11,699 bases of DNA, from positions 1 through 11,699 of the forward strand of contig JBBQBY010000203.1 of NCBI GenBank assembly GCA_038318235.1, in the 5' to 3' direction. Positions 6,085 to 11,699 of the stretch are shown one piece after another. The position numbers were made by a program, and so were the translations under genes. The stretch is from JAPLGZ01 sp038318235 (GTDB lineage: Bacteria; Chloroflexota; Anaerolineae; Caldilineales; Caldilineaceae). How positions within the stretch are numbered: the stretch's first letter is position 1; each line of letters begins with the position of its first letter. Below the pieces are notes generated by a model, which did no database searches, was not told the origin of the DNA, and worked only from the letters and a program-made list of their open reading frames with translations.

Positions 6085-6142
6085 ACACAGAGGCCACGGA
6101 GCAACAACCTGCTCGATCGTTGTTGCTCCGTGGCCTCTGTGT
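6085..6142. terminator. Perfect 24-bp inverted repeat, likely terminator or palindromic repeat element
   Basis: Arms 6085-6108 and 6119-6142 are exact reverse complements over 24 bases around a 10-base loop; the arms carry cagaggccacggagcaac. It lies 43 bases beyond the stop of the DUF3105 gene, read on the minus strand, where it could end transcription. A run of T follows only after about ten bases (caatttt), so it is not a textbook intrinsic terminator. The cagaggccacggag wording resembles short dispersed repeats I associate with several bacterial genomes, so it may be a mobile palindrome. Confidence 0.6.
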
Positions 6143-6184
6143 TACTGCTATTCCCGCGTTACATAAAATTGTAACCGTTCAGGC

Positions 6185-6832
6185 TTAACTCTGTAGTGGT
6201 GTGCCTGTGCCACCGCTACAGGTTGCCCCTGGCTCTGGCGTTTGTGGGCCGTTCTCATAGGTTTTAACAAAGAGCGCCAGACGTGGGTCAGAAGCGCTTT
6301 GCACCTGCAATTGCAGCCCCCAGGCAGAGATCACCACTGGCGCTGGCAAATTGGGATAGGGTGACAGCAAAGTATGGTCGTGGCCACGAACAAGCCCACG
6401 CAGTGTTTCTACCTCAGCCGTGGCTAAATCAGGACGATAAGTGATCCAGACCCCACCATGTTCCAGCGAGTGTACAGCGTTCTCATTCGGGATCGCATCT
6501 CCATAAATTCCGCAGTTCTGCCAGACTGGATTATGAATCCCGCCGACCGGCGGCGTCTGCGGATAGCTCAGCGGGCCGATCTGATGATCGCGAGCCAGAT
6601 TAGAAAACTTTTGCAGACCGATAATCTCGCCATGATTATCGATTGTAACGGTAGTGGATCCGCTAGTGACAGTTGGACTGTTGTTGGCGCGCCACAGGAG
6701 AATCACGCCGACAATGATGGCGATCAGGATCAGGCCACCCACCACCCAAAGCCAACGCTGAGGCTTCTCGCGCCCGCGAGCTTTGGCGGCTAGACTGGCA
6801 AGGGTAGGACGTGGTTTTGATGATTTAGTCAT
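6185..6832 (-). CDS. DUF3105 family membrane-anchored protein
   Basis: A 215-residue protein with a basic N-terminus, one membrane segment (about 27-47, LWVVGGLILIAIIVGVILLW) and an outer domain of the DUF3105 family, whose biochemical role is unknown. The family signatures are clear: RDHQ with His83, SYPQTPPVGG (89-98), H-NPVWQNCGIY (100-110, Cys107), and NAVHSLEHGGVWITY (118-132; His121 and His125). The fixed His, Cys and Tyr residues suggest a metal site or redox role, which is inference. The tail is Pro/Gly/Thr-rich with a second Cys205. GGAGG lies 16 bases before the ATG, further than usual, but an in-frame stop upstream rules out earlier starts. It stands alone and is divergent from the SDR gene. 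Confidence 0.88.
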   Translation of the reverse strand: MTKSSKPRPTLASLAAKARGREKPQRWLWVVGGLILIAIIVGVILLWRANNSPTVTSGSTTVTIDNHGEIIGLQKFSNLARDHQIGPLSYPQTPPVGGIHNPVWQNCGIYGDAIPNENAVHSLEHGGVWITYRPDLATAEVETLRGLVRGHDHTLLSPYPNLPAPVVISAWGLQLQVQSASDPRLALFVKTYENGPQTPEPGATCSGGTGTPLQS

Positions 6833-7132
6833 AGAACAGAATTATTAACCTCCGCAACAATTGAGGATTATCACACGGTGAGCGCTACGCAACGCTAGCA
6901 CCAATGCTTCGAATCACTATATTTCGAATAGAGAATACAAACGACAGACAGTTAGTTAATAGTATACCTTAGTCGCCAAGATATCTGTAGCCAAAGAAGA
7001 CATAATAATTGTTATTATACGCGACCCCCTGGAAAACTCGGCTTTTCGTTCGACAGTTTGACAGGTAAACAGTTCTTGGCGTATTGTAGGCCATCAATGC
7101 ACGTTTTTCCAACAAACTGAGAGGAATTCACT
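6833..7132. promoter_or_regulatory. Divergent intergenic region with an AT-rich dyad
   Basis: This gap separates two divergent genes. It contains a perfect dyad, ataataa-ttg-ttattat (7002-7018), overlapping a minus-strand TATAAT (7014-7019) that could serve the DUF3105 gene with a long leader, though no good -35 is seen. Two TTCGAAT copies lie at 6908-6914 and 6923-6929. The plus-strand promoter is listed separately. I see no gene here. Confidence 0.4.
7058..7087 (+). promoter_or_regulatory. Promoter candidate for the SDR gene
   Basis: TTGACA (7058-7063) is a perfect -35 box; TATTGT (7082-7087) is a moderate -10 at 18-bp spacing. It gives a leader of about 40 bases to the SDR start, which has AGAGGA as its ribosome binding site. 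Confidence 0.5.
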
Positions 7133-7912
7133 ATGGAGTTAAGTTGTCAGGGCCTGCGCGTCATTGTCACGGCCGGCGCTACCGGAATTGGGCGAGCAAT
7201 TGCGGAACTGTTATTGACCAACGGCGCGCAAGTCCATATTTGTGATATCGCCGCCGAACAGTTAGCCGCTTGTCAGGCTGCCAACCCGTCAATTGGGACA
7301 ACCCAGGCCGACATCTCTGACCCGGCGCAAGTAGATCGACTCTTTGCCGCCGCTATCACCCAGTTGGGTGGTCTCGATATGTTGGTCAACAATGCTGGGA
7401 TCGCGGGGCCGACGGGGCCGGTCGAAACGCTTGCGTCAGCCGATTGGGAACGCACCATGGCGGTTAATATTAATGGTCAGTTCTATTGCACCCGGCGCGC
7501 CGTCCCATTCCTCAAAAGCGCCGGTGGCGGCTTAATTGTCAATCTCTCCTCGGCGGCAGGTCTCTTTGGTTTTCCGAATCGCACCCCCTATGCCGCGTCA
7601 AAATGGGCAGTGATTGGTTTTACCAAGTCACTCGCTATGGAACTAGGCGCTTTTGGCATTCGCGTCAACGCCATTTGTCCTGGGGTCGTCGAAGGCGAAC
7701 GCCAAGATCGGGTACAGGCTGCCAAAGCCCAAGCCGAGGGCCGCTCGATCGAAGAAGTACGCCAGCAGATCGTCAAGCAAAATTCAATGAACACCTTTGT
7801 CACGGCCACCGATGTGGCCAATCTGGTATTTTTTCTCTGTACACCAGCCGGCCGCCACATCTCTGGGCAGGCGCTGAGCATCGACGGCCATACAGAAACG
7901 TTGCGCACATAA
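7133..7912 (+). CDS. Short-chain dehydrogenase/reductase (SDR), classical type
   Basis: A 259-residue NAD(P)-dependent oxidoreductase of the cytoplasm. The classical SDR signs are all present: the nucleotide-binding TAGATGIG (13-20), an acidic Asp38 after the second strand that points to NAD rather than NADP, NNAG (86-89), the catalytic Ser140, Tyr153 and Lys157 (YAASK), and ICPGVVEGER (181-190). The end reads SGQALSIDGHTETL, also common in the family. The substrate cannot be read from sequence; sugars, hydroxy acids and ketoacyl compounds are all possible. The start has AGAGGA eight bases upstream and a promoter at 7058. The next genes in the same direction are two sugar-nucleotide enzymes, which makes a sugar or polyol substrate a reasonable guess, although a 154-bp inverted element lies between them. 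Confidence 0.92.
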   Translation: MELSCQGLRVIVTAGATGIGRAIAELLLTNGAQVHICDIAAEQLAACQAANPSIGTTQADISDPAQVDRLFAAAITQLGGLDMLVNNAGIAGPTGPVETLASADWERTMAVNINGQFYCTRRAVPFLKSAGGGLIVNLSSAAGLFGFPNRTPYAASKWAVIGFTKSLAMELGAFGIRVNAICPGVVEGERQDRVQAAKAQAEGRSIEEVRQQIVKQNSMNTFVTATDVANLVFFLCTPAGRHISGQALSIDGHTETLRT

Positions 7913-7923
7913 TCACACAAATT

Positions 7924-8077
7924 CGCACGCAAAGCCGCCAAGAAAAAATTAAGATAACATCAATATTTAGATAGACAAGTAGACAGGTAAAGAAGGATCT
8001 GTTACCTATCTACCTCCCTACTTATCTACGTCCCACGCTAATTAGTCGACTTTGCGATCTTTGCGGCTTTGCGTGCG
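7924..8077. repeat. 154-bp element with 20-bp terminal inverted repeats and internal dyads
   Basis: The end arms 7924-7943 and 8058-8077 (core cgcacgcaaagccgcc) match at 19 of 20 positions. Inside are further dyads: 7978-7990 with 8002-8014 (11 of 13) and 7972-7982 with 8018-8028 (10 of 11). The whole could fold into one long branched hairpin directly after the SDR stop. It has no ORF. It might be a MITE-like element, a composite of dispersed repeats, or a terminator. No clear target-site duplication is seen. Confidence 0.65.
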
Positions 8078-8086
8078 TAAGGCCTG

Positions 8087-8095
8087 TGGTAAAAT
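8087..8095 (+). promoter_or_regulatory. Extended -10 promoter for the nucleotidyltransferase gene
   Basis: TGG (8087-8089) followed by TAAAAT (8090-8095) forms an extended -10 box; the -35 region lies inside the right arm of the inverted element and is weak. The leader would be about 40 bases. The context CTGTGGTAAAAT nearly repeats that of the S41 operon promoter. Confidence 0.5.
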
Positions 8096-8139
8096 AGCGC
8101 GTATCCATTCGCCAAGCCCGCCAACCTAACGAGGCACGT

Positions 8140-9024
8140 ATGAAAGTTACCAAAGCTGTGATCACGGCTGCCGGCCCCAAACAACGCACGCTGCCGTTGC
8201 AAATGCTGATCGACCGCGACGGCGTTGAAAAATCAGTCTTACGGATTATTCTAGAAGAAGTGATTCAAGCGGGCATCGAAGAGATCTGCATTGTGGTTTG
8301 CCCAGGTGATGAACAGACTTATGTCCAGGTGGCCGGCGACCATGCGGGGCGCTTGCATTTTGTTCAACAAGCCAAGCCGTTAGGCTATGGTCATGCCGTC
8401 TATTGCGCCAAAGATTTCGTCGGGCGTGCCCCCTTTTTGCATCTGGTCGGCGACCATCTTTATGTCAAGCGGAGCGACCGCGGCTGCGCCCAGCATCTGG
8501 TAGAAGTCGCCGAAGCCGAAGCATGCACCGTTTCTGCGGTCCAAGCCACGCGCGAAAGTCTATTGCCCTATTACGGCGCGATTGGTGGCCGCCGCGTCGC
8601 TGGTCACCCCAGCCTCTACCAAGTAGAAACGGTGATCGAAAAATCCACCCCGACCGAAGCTGAACAGCGCTTGATCGTGCCTGGGCTGCGCGCCGGTCAC
8701 TATCTCTGTTTCTTTGGCATGCATGTGCTCACACCCACGGTCATGGATATTTTAGGTGAACAAATTGAGGCCATGCAGCACCCCCAAGACCCAACTAGCA
8801 AACAAACGCTAACCTTGGCGGCTGCCCTGGCTGAATTGGCCCATCGTGAGCAGTATTTGGCCTTGGAACAACAGGAAGCGCGCCGCTATGATGTCGGGGT
8901 GAAATATGGGCTGTTAACGGCACAATTGGCGCTGGCGCTCAACGGCCAGGAACGCGATGAAGTGCTGGCCCGGCTCTTGGAACTGCTGGCGCAACGTGAA
9001 CTCAATGCCAACGGCCCACAATAG
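8140..9024 (+). CDS. GalU-like sugar-phosphate nucleotidyltransferase, divergent
   Basis: A 294-residue cytosolic protein of the nucleotidyl transferase fold, closest in layout to UTP-glucose-1-phosphate uridylyltransferase (UTP + sugar-1-phosphate to UDP-sugar + pyrophosphate). Landmarks are AVITAAG (6-12), RTLPLQMLIDRDG (16-28), KPLGYGHAVYCAKDF (79-93), the metal-binding-type GDH (104-106), EKST (167-170) and YDVGVKYGLLTA (250-261). It departs from GalU: the nucleotide-binding GxGTR-x-LP loop reads GPKQRTLPLQ, GDD reads GDH, and EKP reads EKS. So it is a distinct subfamily, and UTP and glucose-1-phosphate are not assured. The start has GAGG five bases upstream. The next gene follows after 85 bases and encodes another UDP-sugar enzyme, so the two probably work together, perhaps on different sugars. 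Confidence 0.82.
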   Translation: MKVTKAVITAAGPKQRTLPLQMLIDRDGVEKSVLRIILEEVIQAGIEEICIVVCPGDEQTYVQVAGDHAGRLHFVQQAKPLGYGHAVYCAKDFVGRAPFLHLVGDHLYVKRSDRGCAQHLVEVAEAEACTVSAVQATRESLLPYYGAIGGRRVAGHPSLYQVETVIEKSTPTEAEQRLIVPGLRAGHYLCFFGMHVLTPTVMDILGEQIEAMQHPQDPTSKQTLTLAAALAELAHREQYLALEQQEARRYDVGVKYGLLTAQLALALNGQERDEVLARLLELLAQRELNANGPQ

Positions 9025-9109
9025 GGAAATCTCATGCCGCCGAGAATCAGATCAGCCAGCATTGACAAAAGTCTGAGCAGAAAATCACCAGTGGCAAGGA
9101 ACCAATCGA

Positions 9110-11699
9110 ATGAGTGAATTAATCAAGATCATCACCGCCACTGATCCCAGCGTGCGCAACCGCTCGCTGGATGCCTTTTGCCGCAACGCTTCGCGTGCCC
9201 AATTATTAGCCGAATGCACCGCCTTGGATCGCTTTCGGCGCGAAAACGACAATCTCTACGAACAAGTGCGGGCGCTCTTCTTTCTTTATGCGATTTATCG
9301 CTTCCACCTGCCCGAGAAGCCCGGCGCGCCTGAACATGGTCTGATCCCTTTTGATGGCTATGCGAATCTACTCAAACGACGTTTTGCCGAGGCGATTGAT
9401 ATCTTCCTGGCTGCCCACCACCCTGCTGATACGGGCCAAGGTCCCAGTGACGGCGTGGCCAGCGCCCTGGCCAGCGCCTATCACAGCCTGGGCTTTCAAA
9501 CCCTGGCGAACCAGGTGCGCCACAGTGTGCGCTCGGTGCGCGGCAACCAATGGATGTTCCGCACCGGCCATCCGGCTGACCATCCGCTGCGCATCGACCC
9601 GCGCTTGTATGATCGAGACGCCAATCAGAGCGCGATGCGCGGCGAGCTCTTTCCATTACTACGCGAAACCACACCTGTACGTATGGATTTGACCCACAGT
9701 GGCTGGAGCGACATCTTCTTCTTGGGCATGGATTTCCCCGAAGGCGCGCGCGTGCTCAATGTGTCGATTGACCTGAGCGTGCGCGAGCCGGACAGTGGAC
9801 GGACGCCCAAGCCACCGATCGAGTCTTATTTTCGCATTATCGACCAACCGATTTTGCGTTTGGTCAGTGTTGATCTGGGCGCAACGGCCGAAATCAGCAA
9901 CCTGGCCGAAGTGTACGATTTTGCCAAAGATTATCTGGGCCTGCTCAAAGCCGCATTGATTGCCGCTGGGATCGTGCCGCCGGGCATCGAAGGCGCCGAC
10001 CAGTCACTCGCCGACCTATTAGCGCGTTTGATCAAACCAGGCTATGGGATTGAGTTGGTTAGCCATGTCAATAATATTCCCAAAGGCTCGCGCCTGGCTG
10101 TCTCGACAAATTTGTTGGCTTCGTTGATTGCGGTCTGTATGCGCGCCACCGGCCAAACGCGTTCGTTGACCGGCCAATTAACCGAAGCCGAACGGCGCAT
10201 GGTGGCAGCGCGCGCGATCCTGGGTGAGTGGCTGGGCGGGTCGGGCGGCGGCTGGCAAGATTCTGGCGGCGTCTGGCCGGGCATCAAGTTGATTCAAGGC
10301 GTGGAAGCCGGCGAAGATGATCCCGAATATGGCGTCAGTCGCGGCCGCTTGTTGCCCAACCACCGTATTCTGAATTTGGATGACGCCTCGGCGGAGACCC
10401 GCCAAAAGCTCCAAGACAGCCTAGTGCTCGTGCATGGCGGCATGGCCCAAGATGTCGGGCCGATCTTGGAAATGGTCACCGAGAAATATTTGCTGCGTTC
10501 CGAAGCGGAATGGCAGGGGCGTCAAGAAGCGGGTCAGATCATTGACGAGATCTTAAATTTGCTGCACACCGGTGACATCCCCAAGATTGGCGCGGCCACC
10601 CATCGCAATTTTGATGGGCCGCTCCAAACGATTATTCCGTGGGCGAGCAATTTTTACACCGAATCGTTGATCGAACAGGTGCGCGCAGAATTTAAAGATC
10701 AATTTTGGGGCTTCTGGATGTTGGGTGGCATGGCCGGCGGCGGCATGGGTTTCATCTTTGACCCCGCCGTGAAACCGCAAGCACAGGATCGCCTGCAAAC
10801 GATTATGCGCACGACCAAGCGCCAACTCGAAGCCGCCGTTCCCTTTGCCATGGACCCGGTTGTCTATGATTTTGCGATCAATGAACGCGGCACCCATGCC
10901 GAATTGCGCACCGGTGATGCGGCGCTGATGCCGCCCGGCTATTACACAATGACAGTGCCCGGCTTGCTGCGCTATGAGCAACGTCACCTGTCACCTTTCC
11001 GCCGCGCCGAACTGGACCGCTTTAGCGCGGCCTGTCGCACCGATCCCAACTTGGTTGGCATGGTGCAAACGCTGTTTGACCATCTGCTGCCGCATACCGA
11101 ATTGATCGCCGAAGGCGCGCAGGGGATCGAAGGGCTGCTAACAGCTTATGGTTTTGACCGCATTCAACACGAGCAAATTCGTGCCGATCTGCGCAGCGGG
11201 CGGATTGGCCTGGCCCAGAATCGCCTGCCCGTCAGCAGCAAGATCGAAGACGTGCGGCCCACCGATGTGGTGGACGCCACCCAGTTATCGACGCCAGCCG
11301 CGACGCAATTATACACGCTTGGGATGGATGCGTTGAGTCAAGGTCAGGTGGCGGTCGTCTCCTTGGCTGGTGGCGCAGGTAGCCGCTGGACACAAGGCGC
11401 GGGGGTGGTCAAAGCCCTGAACCCCTTCTATAAGATGCACGGCAAACAGCGCACCTTTATCGAAATTCATCTGGCCAAAAGCCGTCGCATTAACCGACTG
11501 TGTGGTACACCTTTGCCCCACATTATTACCACCAGCTATCTCACCCATCCACCAATCGAGGCGTTCTTGCAACGCGAGCAGCAGTATGGTTATACCGGCC
11601 CCCTCCTGCTCTCCCAGGGCCGCAGCATCGGTTTACGTATGGTGCCCATGACGCGCGATCTACGCTTTGCCTGGGAAGAGATGCCACAACAACTGCTCG
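9110..11699 (+). CDS. Fusion protein: fucokinase-like GHMP kinase region plus UDP-sugar pyrophosphorylase domain (C-terminus outside window)
   Basis: An open frame of 863 codons with no stop before the window edge, starting at ATG 9110 with AAGGA eight bases upstream. Residues 1-180 are a mostly helical region of unknown role (ENDNLYEQVRALFFLYAIYR, 45-64). From about 185 to 560 it follows sugar GHMP kinases of the fucokinase kind: TPVRMDLTHSGWSD (188-201), PKGSRLAVSTNLLAS (324-338), GGWQDSGGVWPGIK (380 onward) and GGMAGGGMGF (539-548). A link (YGFDRIQHEQIRADL, then SGRIGLAQNRLPVS) leads to a UDPGP-type uridylyltransferase domain: LAGGAGSRW (752-760), Lys768 in GVVKALNPF, FIEIHLAKSRR. Expected work: phosphorylate a free sugar at C1, then convert it to a UDP-sugar. 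The ATP loop is altered (GSGLGTSS-like to GSRLAVSTN), so the kinase may be weak or inactive. The rest of the second domain is not visible. Confidence 0.8.
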   Translation, partial: MSELIKIITATDPSVRNRSLDAFCRNASRAQLLAECTALDRFRRENDNLYEQVRALFFLYAIYRFHLPEKPGAPEHGLIPFDGYANLLKRRFAEAIDIFLAAHHPADTGQGPSDGVASALASAYHSLGFQTLANQVRHSVRSVRGNQWMFRTGHPADHPLRIDPRLYDRDANQSAMRGELFPLLRETTPVRMDLTHSGWSDIFFLGMDFPEGARVLNVSIDLSVREPDSGRTPKPPIESYFRIIDQPILRLVSVDLGATAEISNLAEVYDFAKDYLGLLKAALIAAGIVPPGIEGADQSLADLLARLIKPGYGIELVSHVNNIPKGSRLAVSTNLLASLIAVCMRATGQTRSLTGQLTEAERRMVAARAILGEWLGGSGGGWQDSGGVWPGIKLIQGVEAGEDDPEYGVSRGRLLPNHRILNLDDASAETRQKLQDSLVLVHGGMAQDVGPILEMVTEKYLLRSEAEWQGRQEAGQIIDEILNLLHTGDIPKIGAATHRNFDGPLQTIIPWASNFYTESLIEQVRAEFKDQFWGFWMLGGMAGGGMGFIFDPAVKPQAQDRLQTIMRTTKRQLEAAVPFAMDPVVYDFAINERGTHAELRTGDAALMPPGYYTMTVPGLLRYEQRHLSPFRRAELDRFSAACRTDPNLVGMVQTLFDHLLPHTELIAEGAQGIEGLLTAYGFDRIQHEQIRADLRSGRIGLAQNRLPVSSKIEDVRPTDVVDATQLSTPAATQLYTLGMDALSQGQVAVVSLAGGAGSRWTQGAGVVKALNPFYKMHGKQRTFIEIHLAKSRRINRLCGTPLPHIITTSYLTHPPIEAFLQREQQYGYTGPLLLSQGRSIGLRMVPMTRDLRFAWEEMPQQLL

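Noticed and set aside
5984..6166. 60-codon ORF across the 24-bp palindrome
   Set aside because: It translates both palindrome arms, has no ribosome binding site at its start, and resembles no protein.
9062..9067. TTGACA as a -35 box before the fusion gene
   Set aside because: No acceptable -10 box occurs at 16-18 bases; the two genes are probably cotranscribed.
9034..9117. 27-codon ORF between the nucleotidyltransferase and fusion genes, overlapping the fusion start
   Set aside because: It has a fair AGGGA site, but the fusion gene has its own AAGGA, and the peptide has no recognisable feature.
10553..10987. 144-codon minus-strand ORF
   Set aside because: It is antisense to the conserved GHMP region of the fusion gene and looks like a shadow of its codon bias.

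Overview
The window is bacterial chromosomal DNA of moderate GC content, with AT-rich gaps between genes. The gene families present (an FmrO/Rmt-type rRNA methyltransferase, a secreted M12B-like protease remnant, paired S41 proteases, a DUF3105 membrane protein and large sugar-nucleotide enzymes) suggest a member of the Chloroflexota. That placement is an inference from gene content and protein style; no rRNA or tRNA gene is present to confirm it.

Left part (1-1456). The minus strand carries the first 67 codons of an ArmA/RmtB-like 16S rRNA methyltransferase, cut by the window edge and preceded by a 20-codon ORF whose stop overlaps its start. To its right is an AT-rich region with a plus-strand promoter candidate and two hairpins. 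These lead into a decayed metalloprotease gene: a signal peptide broken by a frameshift, a propeptide region, and then a C-terminal fragment, with the catalytic domain deleted.

Middle-left (1453-5702, minus strand). A compact set of four genes in the order S41 protease, S41 protease, smpB, tgt. It starts from an extended -10 promoter near 5797 with an inverted repeat at the predicted transcription start. A 12-bp repeat in six copies fills the gap between the two protease genes, a 7-bp tandem repeat lies before smpB, and smpB overlaps tgt by 11 bases. Themes are envelope proteolysis, ribosome rescue and tRNA modification. The tgt stop shares a CTAG palindrome with the last stop of the protease pseudogene.

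Centre (5703-7132). A gap holds a nine-codon ORF with a strong ribosome binding site and a perfect 24-bp inverted repeat. After it comes a membrane-anchored DUF3105 protein gene (minus strand) and a divergent promoter region.

Right part (7133-11699, plus strand). An SDR oxidoreductase, a 154-bp element with 20-bp inverted ends, a divergent GalU-like nucleotidyltransferase, and a very long ORF running off the window. That last protein joins a fucokinase-like GHMP kinase region to a UDP-sugar pyrophosphorylase (UDPGP) domain, the reverse of the order in the known kinase/pyrophosphorylase fusions Fkp and FKGP. Together with its neighbours it looks like a sugar activation or salvage module. It is the most unusual feature of the window.
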